Part shown: positions 1 through 6,930 of the stretch, piece by piece | Layout: each line of letters starts with the position of its first letter | Numbering within the stretch: the first letter of the stretch is position 1 | DNA from: an uncultured Porphyromonadaceae bacterium | Lineage (GTDB): Bacteria > Bacteroidota > Bacteroidia > Bacteroidales > Muribaculaceae | Reading direction: 5' to 3' | NCBI GenBank assembly: GCA_937892215.1 | Contig: CALAVE010000012.1 | Coordinates: 1-26,577 of the forward strand | Length of the DNA: 26,577 nt | Position numbers and translations under genes: made by a program | Notes under the pieces: generated by a model | What the model saw: only the letters and a program-made list of their open reading frames with translations | What the model was told of the DNA's origin: nothing | The model's database searches: none

Positions 1-3000
1 GCACCCGCCACCTCTTGCACATCCGAAGAACTTTCACTATCTTTGCCCACGGAAAGACCGTTGTTTTGGTTTGATGCGCTGCCGGTCGGCTCGCCGCTTT
101 GTGAGGTCGGCTCGGAAGTAACATTTACAGGTGCGGCACCTGTAGCAGAAGTTTCATTCGCGCCCTTCTCCCAAAGCAGGGGTCTTTGCTGTAATGATTT
201 CAGCCTATCATACCCCGAAGTCTTTATCCCCATGAAGTCCCCGCTTTGAGCGTTGACGACTATGGCAATAGCGCGTTTGCCTATTCGCATCCGACCGTTT
301 TCAACGGAAAAGATGAATGTACCATTATCACCCTCACGCACATGGTCAACGTTACGCATAACTTCCACGACAAATTCAGCCGCATCCGACAGACTGTCAA
401 GACCCAGCTCGTTGCCATGTTGCTTGTACACATGAGCAACCATGCTCTCTGTCAGACGGAATGGTAATGGCGAAACTTTTATCTTATTGAATATCTCCTG
501 CGGAATTTCCACAAGGTTAATGTTACCGTGTTCGTCTTGAACAAAACGTCCTCCACGCCCGCTATCTGAATCACTGAGACTATATTTTCCCACTTCCCAT
601 GTTCCTTTCGGCGCATCACTCGTATCACCCTCCGGCGGCTTCACCGCATCCGGTCCGTCAGCCTCTACCACACTCTCAGGCTCACGCTCAGGCACACCTT
701 CATAACGCAGCACATCACCCGAACTGATCATCTCCATCTTACCCGTCGCAGCGTCACGAACCGTCAGCACCTCGCTGCTCCGACGCCTATCCACCACGCC
801 GTCACCGTCTGCCACTATCACACCGTCAGTCACATACACCTTACGCTCACCCGACTTCAACGTAACCAACTCCTGTCTGCCGCTCTGCCTGTTCACCGTT
901 GCGGCACGCTCCGACTCCCTGCCGTCCTTGTAGCCCTCGGCATGAACCCGCATCCGAGCATAGTCCAGCAACACACTGAGCTGCTCATCACTGTAGCGGC
1001 CGTAAAGATAACCGTTCTGAAGCGTTGTCATCAGGTCCGGGTCTGCCAGTGTCAGGTAACCCACCAGTGCGGGGTCCTGTGCCAATGCCTTAACCAATCC
1101 TCGTAACTCGCTGTCCTTAATCTTCGCACCGGCATAACCTCGCTCGTAGGCGTCATTCAGCACGTCAACCAGAACCTCACTCTTGCGACGGCCGGCATTG
1201 TGCAACTCCTGCAAATAAGCATCCACGGCCTTCTGCTCCTGGTCGCTGCGCTCGTTCACCCCCTTCGCCAGTACGGCATCCATATTCACCTTGAAGTTCT
1301 TGCCTACTCGCCCCTTCACCTCAGACACGGCTTCCTCTGCCGCTTCATGCAGGCTCTTTTCGTCGCCCTTCGCTCTCACGGCTTTCTCCACAACCTGCAG
1401 CAGCCGTTCCTCCGATTCTTCAAGCGGTGTTTTTTCGGCTCGCTTCTCGTTCGCGCTCTGATACAGACGCCAGAACTCTGCCTCAGGCATCTCCCCGTAG
1501 TCTTTCTCACGCACCTCGTTCACAGCAGACACCATGTTGTCTGCCTGCATCTTGTAAGTCAGACGCATCTTGCTGAACGCCTCACTGTTCTGCTCGGCAA
1601 TCGCCTGCACACCCTTCACCCATTCAGCCACTCTCGCTTCGTCAGGTATCTCGTAGGCCGCTATGCGCCTGCCGTCACTGCCTTTAGTATAGCCCACAAT
1701 GGTACCATCGGCAAAGCGCACTACCTCATGACCGAACACCGCCGGCTGTGGCATCACCTTGCCATTAAGTAGGTATTCCACGGCACTCAGCGTACCGTAG
1801 TCCACACTCCCGTCGTTGCGCATCATCTCCAGTTCCTTCCTAAGCATCTCAGCGTCCTCAGCGTCAGGCGTGAATCCTCTGCCTCGCTCCAGCGCACGTA
1901 GCATACCGGTGACAGTGACATAGCGTCCACGGCTCTCCAACTCGGATATCGTCACCGGAGAGACCTCGGGCTTTATCTGCTTTATCTCGCCTTTCGACCT
2001 GCGCTTCACGTCTGCCCACCATGTACCTATGTGCGGCATCTTAGAACCTAAGGCCATACCGAAACTCGAGGCCCACGTCTCCGCTGTGATGGGACCCTGC
2101 AAGCCGTCTAACGCCACGAACGTACCGCCCTCGCTGGCAAACTTCACAGCCTCGCCCAGATATACCGCCTTGCCGGTCCAGCCCGACGTGGCCTTGCCCA
2201 CTACACCGCCTACACCGCCAAACACAAATCCTTTCAGACCTCCGCTGCCTAAACTCTTCACCAACTCTCCGAACGACAACTCCCTGCGCTTCGCCTGCTC
2301 CAGCAACTCGCTCTGAAACTCATACACACCGAAGTTGAGCGCACCTCCCACTGCCTGGCCCAGCAATTCATATCCGCCTTTGGCTACCATCGCAGTGCCC
2401 GCTTTAGCCGCAAGCGACGGCAACAAAAATCCGAAACTTGCACCATCGCCCACCAGCACGCCTATCTGTGTGCCAACCTTGGTCCACTCGTTAGCCTTCT
2501 CCAGCGCATAGCGGCTGTAAGCCTCGTCTATCAGCGCATTCTCGCTACCATTATAGCCAAGGGCCATCAGTAACTTGCCTGCCTGCGTGTCTTTCAGCAG
2601 AGAACCCGCCACATAGTCAGCATCATTCCTGGGCGCTATCCTGTCCATAATACGCTCGTCCAGGTACTGACTCACGCTCTCCGTGGCCAGATACGCACTC
2701 TCCACAGCGTCATAGCCCAGACGCCTGTTATGCGCAGTCACGGCTTTGCAGTAAGCAGTACCCTCGGGCGATGCAAGGAAATCGTCCATGGCGGCCTGCT
2801 TGGCATTGCTGAAAACACCCCTGTAGCCCGGACTTGACTGCACGCCAAACTGTGAATGCGTATGCACAACCGCATCCCTGCGGTCCACCTCAGCGGTTAT
2901 CTTTCCCTGCATATCCTTGTCCACGGCTTCTAAGTATGCGTCCTGCAACCTCTGCAACGCAGTGCCCTCTATCACATTGAACGCCTCGTCGCTGCGCACC

Positions 3001-4193
3001 CCGTTGTCTCGACCGTACAAGAACGACTCAGCAGTCAGTAGTCGCACTGCCGCCAGTCGCTCTTCAGCACTCTTGCCGGGGTCATCCATCGTAAGCACTG
3101 CCTGAGCAATCTCGCCCTCTCGCACGGCACGGTCTTTAGCCTCCTGTGACTTCATGGCCTTCGCCATGGCCGGGTCAAGCAGCGCTCCCCTGTAGTCCCA
3201 CTCTCCTGTCTTGGCCTCACCCAGAGTCTTATAACCCCTGTCTCGTGCCACAAGTTCATGCTCTATGCTGTGGAGCGTCCTGCCTATCTCGGTATTCCGC
3301 TGAGCGTCATACTTGCCGGTCATCACCTGCTTGCTCAGTTCGTTGAACTCCTTTATCAGCGTCTCAGTGTCTGTCTGCGCTATCTTAGCCACCACGTCGG
3401 CACCGGCCTCGTCGGTCATGCCTTCCGCACCTCGCTTCACTCGCGCTCCTAACTTAACGCCGTCTTTGTCCAGTTGCGACGCACTTCCGCCTCGCAACCA
3501 ACCGGCAACGGGAGCCCCCTTCATATCAAGGCCTACGTCTGCACGCTCCGACTCCCTGAGAATCTCAGGCTCTGGCTCAACGGCCGGCGCTTCGTCGCCC
3601 ACTCCCACAGCCTCAGGCTTGCCTATCTCCACACTCAGCGTGGGACCGGCATTCACCCCCAGCGGACGCCATGTGTGCAATCCGCTTTGCTCATCCGACG
3701 TGGCCTGCTCCAGATTGTCACCCATGAACACGTCCATGCTCTTGCCGGCATTCTCTATCAATGCCTGCTCCTGCTTGTCGTTCAAATACCACTTGCCTCT
3801 GAATTTGTCCTCAGCGTCCTTTAGTGCCGCAGCCCTGCGCTCCTGGCGCTCAGCGTCACCCTGCCGGGGCTTCGTGTTGCGCTCCAACGCGTCCAACTTC
3901 TGCAACTCCTGAGCCTCACCCTCTCCCTGTGTCTCGCTAACCGTCACTTGCCCTCCGTCACTCTCAGGCTTCGATGCTTCACTGACCTGATGCAGCCCCA
4001 GCCAGTCGCGGAACTCCTCATAGTTCGCACCGGCATCGGCACCACCGTCTCGCAGTGTCTCATACACACTCTTACGGTTCTGGTAACCCTGGTCGCCTCT
4101 GGCGAAAAACCAGTCGTTAAACTCCTGCTCACTACCCACGTCGCCTCCACCGTCTCGCAACGTGTCATATATCTTCTTTACCTTCTCGTTCAT
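1..4193 (-). CDS. Giant phage polyvalent/ejection-like protein with PBECR-like nuclease domain (partial, C-terminus outside window)
   Basis: An uninterrupted frame runs from ATG at 4193 past base 1, giving at least 1397 codons. Residues 8-67 hold two copies of a short motif offset by 35 residues (YDTLRDGG..GSEQEFNDW and YETLRDGG..ANYEEFRDW); I recall similar tandem motifs at the N-termini of large Bacteroidales phage proteins. Residues about 568-625 and 643-678 are Gly/Ala-rich and hydrophobic, as in proteins that meet membranes during DNA ejection. Residues about 1107-1162 look beta-rich. After a KYSLSD linker (Y1204), residues about 1225-1340 resemble the PBECR (barnase-EndoU-colicin E5/D-RelE) nuclease fold: AHVYKQHG with H1254 and H1259, then VREGDNG, IAIVV, IKTSGYD and LLWEKG. 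The remaining visible tail is Ser/Gly/Asn-rich. It follows the 355 aa gene by 16 bases in one operon. The ejection role and nuclease activity are inferences. Confidence 0.7.
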   Translation of the reverse strand, partial: MNEKVKKIYDTLRDGGGDVGSEQEFNDWFFARGDQGYQNRKSVYETLRDGGADAGANYEEFRDWLGLHQVSEASKPESDGGQVTVSETQGEGEAQELQKLDALERNTKPRQGDAERQERRAAALKDAEDKFRGKWYLNDKQEQALIENAGKSMDVFMGDNLEQATSDEQSGLHTWRPLGVNAGPTLSVEIGKPEAVGVGDEAPAVEPEPEILRESERADVGLDMKGAPVAGWLRGGSASQLDKDGVKLGARVKRGAEGMTDEAGADVVAKIAQTDTETLIKEFNELSKQVMTGKYDAQRNTEIGRTLHSIEHELVARDRGYKTLGEAKTGEWDYRGALLDPAMAKAMKSQEAKDRAVREGEIAQAVLTMDDPGKSAEERLAAVRLLTAESFLYGRDNGVRSDEAFNVIEGTALQRLQDAYLEAVDKDMQGKITAEVDRRDAVVHTHSQFGVQSSPGYRGVFSNAKQAAMDDFLASPEGTAYCKAVTAHNRRLGYDAVESAYLATESVSQYLDERIMDRIAPRNDADYVAGSLLKDTQAGKLLMALGYNGSENALIDEAYSRYALEKANEWTKVGTQIGVLVGDGASFGFLLPSLAAKAGTAMVAKGGYELLGQAVGGALNFGVYEFQSELLEQAKRRELSFGELVKSLGSGGLKGFVFGGVGGVVGKATSGWTGKAVYLGEAVKFASEGGTFVALDGLQGPITAETWASSFGMALGSKMPHIGTWWADVKRRSKGEIKQIKPEVSPVTISELESRGRYVTVTGMLRALERGRGFTPDAEDAEMLRKELEMMRNDGSVDYGTLSAVEYLLNGKVMPQPAVFGHEVVRFADGTIVGYTKGSDGRRIAAYEIPDEARVAEWVKGVQAIAEQNSEAFSKMRLTYKMQADNMVSAVNEVREKDYGEMPEAEFWRLYQSANEKRAEKTPLEESEERLLQVVEKAVRAKGDEKSLHEAAEEAVSEVKGRVGKNFKVNMDAVLAKGVNERSDQEQKAVDAYLQELHNAGRRKSEVLVDVLNDAYERGYAGAKIKDSELRGLVKALAQDPALVGYLTLADPDLMTTLQNGYLYGRYSDEQLSVLLDYARMRVHAEGYKDGRESERAATVNRQSGRQELVTLKSGERKVYVTDGVIVADGDGVVDRRRSSEVLTVRDAATGKMEMISSGDVLRYEGVPEREPESVVEADGPDAVKPPEGDTSDAPKGTWEVGKYSLSDSDSGRGGRFVQDEHGNINLVEIPQEIFNKIKVSPLPFRLTESMVAHVYKQHGNELGLDSLSDAAEFVVEVMRNVDHVREGDNGTFIFSVENGRMRIGKRAIAIVVNAQSGDFMGIKTSGYDRLKSLQQRPLLWEKGANETSATGAAPVNVTSEPTSQSGEPTGSASNQNNGLSVGKDSESSSDVQEVAG

Positions 4194-4209
4194 CGCTAAT
4201 CACTAATCG

Positions 4210-5277
4210 CTACTTATGTATGCTGAAACCGCTGTATGGCTTCTTGGATGTACTCTTTTGACTCTTCTTGCTACTGCCGGACTGACCCTTAGCCTCCACG
4301 TACGTCCTTGTCGTGGTCGTCTGGGGACGGCCTAACGCGTCTGGCTTCGTCGTCTCGGTCACCTTCACCTTGCCATCGCTACTGCCTTTGCCGCCACTAC
4401 TGCCGTAAGGCCTGTTTGCGTTATGAACCTTCTCGGCAATCTTCGCCTCGTTAAACTCAGCCAAGTAATCATTGTTTATCTTCACACCGTCTGCCTTGGC
4501 CTTGTACAACTCAGCCTGAGCCTCAAGCATCAGCTGACGCGCCTGCTCGGTCTCGCCTTGCTCCACCAGCCTGTTAATCTTCGCCTGGTACTCCTGCATC
4601 TTGGCCTCAACCGACTTGCGCCTCAGCTCCAGGCTCTCTTCCTTGTAGTCCTGATTTCTGCGGGCACGCTGCAGCCGCTCTATCCCCGACATCAAGTCCA
4701 GTATATCACTCTCATTCTTCTCGCGCGCGGCCTTCGCCTTCTCTATCCTGGCACGGGTCTTCTCACTCATGTCCGGCAATTCCATCGGTTTAACCCCCCG
4801 GCCGTATGCCCAGGCACGGTGCCAGGCTCCCAGCAAGTCGCCCACAGCCGAGAGACTCTGCTGAGTGCGCTCGCTACGTTCACGGCGCTTGCGATCCTCA
4901 TTGCTCTCCTGCCGCTTCTGCTTGTCGGCAAGCAGACCCTTGTAGTACGTCAGCAACTCGTCCATCGTGTCGCCCTCAAACTTGTCAGGCTTCGCGCCCA
5001 GTTGCCTAAGTCTGCCATCGTTAATCGCGTTCTGATTCTCCAGGTATGCGATGCGCTCACCTCGGGTAACGTCAGCGTCACTAAGGCTGTACCTGCCACC
5101 TTCTGCTCGCTCACCGCCGCCCGCCGCTAACTGCTGACCGCTATTCACCACCCGCTTCTCAGCCTCCAACTCATCAGCGCCTATGGTGGGATACTCTTCT
5201 CTTGTCACCGGCTTCGCGCCCTTGGCTTCAGCACTCAGCTCATGCGTCCGGCGCTTTATCTCGTCATTCTCCATCAT
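4210..5277 (-). CDS. Coiled-coil phage protein, probable internal virion/ejection component
   Basis: A 355 aa protein of unknown family. I place the start at ATG 5277 because it overlaps the TGA of the upstream gene as ATGA, a sign of translational coupling; a TTG codon at 5283 would add two residues. Residues about 1-60 are charged and low in complexity, followed by a GGRYSLSD motif (Y63) also present in the giant downstream protein. The middle (about 105-290) is rich in Lys, Glu, Arg, Gln and Ala with heptad-like spacing, suggesting long coiled coils. The last about 60 residues are a Ser/Gly/Lys/Thr-rich tail. There is no signal peptide or membrane segment. Its position between a small Gly-rich N-terminus protein and a giant protein matches the small-medium-large arrangement of podovirus internal virion proteins, but I recognise no direct homologue. 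Confidence 0.7.
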   Translation of the reverse strand: MMENDEIKRRTHELSAEAKGAKPVTREEYPTIGADELEAEKRVVNSGQQLAAGGGERAEGGRYSLSDADVTRGERIAYLENQNAINDGRLRQLGAKPDKFEGDTMDELLTYYKGLLADKQKRQESNEDRKRRERSERTQQSLSAVGDLLGAWHRAWAYGRGVKPMELPDMSEKTRARIEKAKAAREKNESDILDLMSGIERLQRARRNQDYKEESLELRRKSVEAKMQEYQAKINRLVEQGETEQARQLMLEAQAELYKAKADGVKINNDYLAEFNEAKIAEKVHNANRPYGSSGGKGSSDGKVKVTETTKPDALGRPQTTTTRTYVEAKGQSGSSKKSQKSTSKKPYSGFSIHK

Positions 5278-5795
5278 AGCCAATCTTTGAAACTGATTTT
5301 AGAACCTTCATTCAAGCCCGAGGCAGCAGCGCCAAGCGCTACGCCGGCCATGTCCCAGCCACTCTGCTTTCCGCCCTCCAACTTGCGCAGGTCGTCGTCA
5401 AGCTGCTGCTCGCGTTGCAGATACTCTCCCTCTATCCTGTCCTGACGGTTGGCACCCGCCGCAGCTATCTTGCTCGTAGTGTCGGCCAGCACATCATTGG
5501 CCTGCGCCTTCTGAGCCGCCACGCTCTCCTCAGTGCCTCCCATCACAGCCGCCGTACCGGCAGCCTGACGGTTACGCGTACGAAGGAACTCACGCGCGCG
5601 CTCAGCAGCCAGGACCGCATCGGCCCGCTGAGTGGCATCCTCGTTATACCTGCGGTCAAACCAACTCCGGTTCTTCTTCCGCTCGTCCTTAATCATGTCC
5701 ATCTGCTTCTGCAGTGCCCTGTTACGCCCTATGCCGCCGAAGATGCTGCTGAAAGCACCTCCCACACCGCCTATGATACCGCCTAATAAACCCAT
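5274..5795 (-). CDS. Small phage protein with hydrophobic Gly-rich N-terminus, pilot/ejection-like
   Basis: A 173 aa protein, first gene of the three-gene minus-strand cassette. Residues 1-22 (MGLLGGIIGGVGGAFSSIFG) form a Gly-rich hydrophobic segment like the N-termini of small internal virion or DNA pilot proteins that insert into membranes. Residues about 28-145 are strongly helical and charged, with the segment RNRQAAGTAAVMGGTEESVA in the middle. A second small hydrophobic Ala/Gly patch (about 150-160) precedes the C-terminus, which ends KDWL. The ATGA overlap with the next gene argues for coupled expression and matched stoichiometry. No Bacteroidota promoter matching TAnnTTTG is clear on this strand just upstream. 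The pilot/ejection role rests on composition and gene order only. Confidence 0.7.
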   Translation of the reverse strand: MGLLGGIIGGVGGAFSSIFGGIGRNRALQKQMDMIKDERKKNRSWFDRRYNEDATQRADAVLAAERAREFLRTRNRQAAGTAAVMGGTEESVAAQKAQANDVLADTTSKIAAAGANRQDRIEGEYLQREQQLDDDLRKLEGGKQSGWDMAGVALGAAASGLNEGSKISFKDWL

Positions 5796-5822
5796 AGTGT
5801 ATAGTTAAAATTCAAAACTTAA

Positions 5823-5854
5823 TTGTCGTCTGCGAAATTAACACACTATCTTTG
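5823..5854 (+). promoter_or_regulatory. Promoter for the GTPNK-motif phage gene
   Basis: TTG at 5823-5825, a 21 base spacer, then TATCTTTG at 5847-5854, a full match to the Bacteroidota -7 element TAnnTTTG. It points into the gene starting at 5902, leaving a leader of about 40 bases. Confidence 0.6.
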
Positions 5855-5901
5855 CCCGCGAATGTTATCTTTTGACTTGCAAACAAAACACAGTTTTCAT
5901 C

Positions 5902-6264
5902 ATGCCACGCAAAGCAGGAGACGGGCGCGGACGGCTCGGCGGCCGGGCCGCGGGAACACCCAACAAAGACAAACCGCTCAAGACGTTTCTCCGGGAACAC
6001 TCGGTACGATACTTCACACCATCTATCCGGGAAAAAGACGATAACGGCAAGGAGACAGGGCGACTGGTATCGCAGTTCGACATCGACTGCAAGACCCTTG
6101 ACCCGGAAAGCCGCGTCGATGCCGAAATCAAACTCCTAAAATTCCACACACCTCAGATGCAGTCAACAAGCGTCGATATGACAATCGTCGATGAAAACAG
6201 GACGCTATCCGAACGAATTGCACTACTCGCCGCCGGAAAAGAACTGCCGAGCCAGCAAGAATAG
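5902..6264 (+). CDS. Phage protein with GR.GGR..GTPNK motif, possibly terminase-small-subunit-like
   Basis: A 120 aa basic-to-acidic protein. I choose ATG 5902 (MPRKAGDG) over an upstream TTG at 5872, because the basic N-terminus RGRLGGRAAGTPNKDKP starts naturally here and the promoter sits just upstream. The pattern, a Gly/Arg-rich GTPNK motif followed by helices with DPESRVDAEIKLLKFHTPQ and then an acidic tail, resembles small Bacteroidota phage proteins often found beside terminase genes; I recall this from general knowledge and have not searched. It stands alone on the plus strand, divergent from the ejection-like cassette and convergent with the integrase, and no large terminase follows it. 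A DNA-binding role is plausible for the basic N-terminus; the terminase link is a guess. Confidence 0.6.
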   Translation: MPRKAGDGRGRLGGRAAGTPNKDKPLKTFLREHSVRYFTPSIREKDDNGKETGRLVSQFDIDCKTLDPESRVDAEIKLLKFHTPQMQSTSVDMTIVDENRTLSERIALLAAGKELPSQQE

Positions 6265-6362
6265 TTTACTACAGTTTACTGTATTCAGTAAAAAAAACTC
6301 CCTCAAATCTTCATGCTGACATCAGCAAAATGATAAAAAACACAAATTCATAAAATCAGATA

Positions 6363-6464
6363 GTTATAGCAAAGTTATAGCAAAGTTATAGCAAATGCTA
6401 TGACAAAGTATAGCAAAGTTATAGCAAATGCTATAAAAAAACGAAATTTTGCTATTTTTTGCTA
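6363..6464. repeat. Iteron-like cluster 1, unit GTTATAGCAAA
   Basis: Direct copies of GTTATAGCAAA begin at 6363, 6374, 6385 and 6418, with a variant TGCTATGACAAA at 6396 and a shortened copy GTATAGCAAA at 6408. Inverted copies containing TTTTGCTAT follow at about 6447 and 6456. The 11 base step and AT-rich surroundings are typical of protein-binding arrays such as replication iterons or partition sites. They lie between two convergent genes, so they are not an ordinary promoter. Confidence 0.75.
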
Positions 6465-6610
6465 TAAACGCACAACTTTGTAAAATTACCACATTTCTTT
6501 GCAAAATCACCATATTTTTTTACTGAGGTTTACTGACGTTTACTGTTCTAATAAAAATAATTTCGCGAACTTGCCGATAACGGCAAAAAATGCCCCTTGA
6601 TAATCAAGTA

Positions 6611-6688
6611 GTTATAGCAAAGTTATAGCAAATGCTATAGCAAATTATAGCAAATGCTATAGCAAAGTTATAGCAAAGCTATAGCAAC
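6611..6688. repeat. Iteron-like cluster 2, same unit as cluster 1
   Basis: Copies start at 6611 and 6622 (GTTATAGCAAA), 6633 and 6655 (TGCTATAGCAAA), 6645 (TTATAGCAAA), 6667 (GTTATAGCAAA) and 6678 (GCTATAGCAAC). The alternating TGCTATAGCA form is itself palindromic, so some copies can be read from both strands. The cluster lies about 250 bases from cluster 1, with the 10 base phased TTTACTG triplet between them. Confidence 0.75.
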
Positions 6689-6722
6689 AAAGTAAACAAA
6701 GTAAACAAATATATATCGCGAA

Positions 6723-6741
6723 ATGCGCACGCGCGCGCGTG
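6723..6741. other. Alternating purine-pyrimidine tract, Z-DNA-prone
   Basis: Nineteen bases alternate strictly between purine and pyrimidine and include the 14 bp palindrome CACGCGCGCGCGTG (6728-6741). An uninterrupted A/T block of about 20 bases follows immediately. The whole 6265-6930 stretch otherwise holds only the repeats listed and no convincing gene. Confidence 0.5.
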
Positions 6742-6814
6742 AGGAAAAATTTTTTTAAAAAAATAGGGCTTCGCCGTACATCCGGTTCCACCCAGAAAAA
6801 AACAAAAGATAACA

Positions 6815-6845
6815 TTGCAAAAGCAATTTTTTTTCGCTTACTTTG
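6815..6845 (+). promoter_or_regulatory. Weak candidate promoter facing the integrase 3' end
   Basis: TTG at 6815-6817, 20 bases, then TTACTTTG at 6838-6845, one mismatch from TAnnTTTG. A transcript would run antisense into the integrase gene. The downstream bases 6862-6914 contain complementary short arms (CTGTC with GACAG). No open frame follows, so if active it would make an antisense or small RNA. Confidence 0.25.
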
Positions 6846-6930
6846 CAGACACAAAACAAAACTGTCGTGCCGTGCCTGTACTTAAGCCAAGACGTGCACA
6901 GCCTGACAGACACCTCAAAGTCATTTTCGG

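Larger units (their letters stand above)
6264..6706. repeat. Dispersed GTTTACTG-type repeats, phased at 10 bases
   Basis: GTTTACT occurs at 6264 and 6274, and TTTACTG occurs at 6519, 6529 and 6539; both groups have exact 10 base steps. Inverted copies are CAGTAAA at 6286-6292 (forming a 7 bp hairpin with 6275-6281) and AGTAAAC at 6691 and 6700. The one-helical-turn spacing suggests sites bound on one face of the DNA by a protein of the element. There is no coding function here. Confidence 0.6.

Noticed and set aside
1200..1772. 190 aa plus-strand frame
   Set aside because: It lies opposite the giant minus-strand gene, has a Leu/His-rich shadow composition and shows no motif.
3313..3912. 199 aa plus-strand frame
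   Set aside because: It is a Ser/Pro/Ala-rich shadow of the giant minus-strand gene.
4423..5130. 235 aa plus-strand frame
   Set aside because: It is a Leu-rich mirror of the coiled-coil gene on the other strand.
5278..5283. TTG start two codons upstream for the 355 aa protein
   Set aside because: The ATG at 5277 overlapping the preceding stop as ATGA is the more usual coupled start.
6363..6688. Possible CRISPR array
   Set aside because: Units are only about 11 bases with no unique spacers of regular length and no cas genes nearby.
6657..6854. 65 aa minus-strand frame in the repeat region
   Set aside because: It is built partly from the repeats and an A/T block, has no plausible start context or domain, and its hydrophobic look comes from T-rich sequence.
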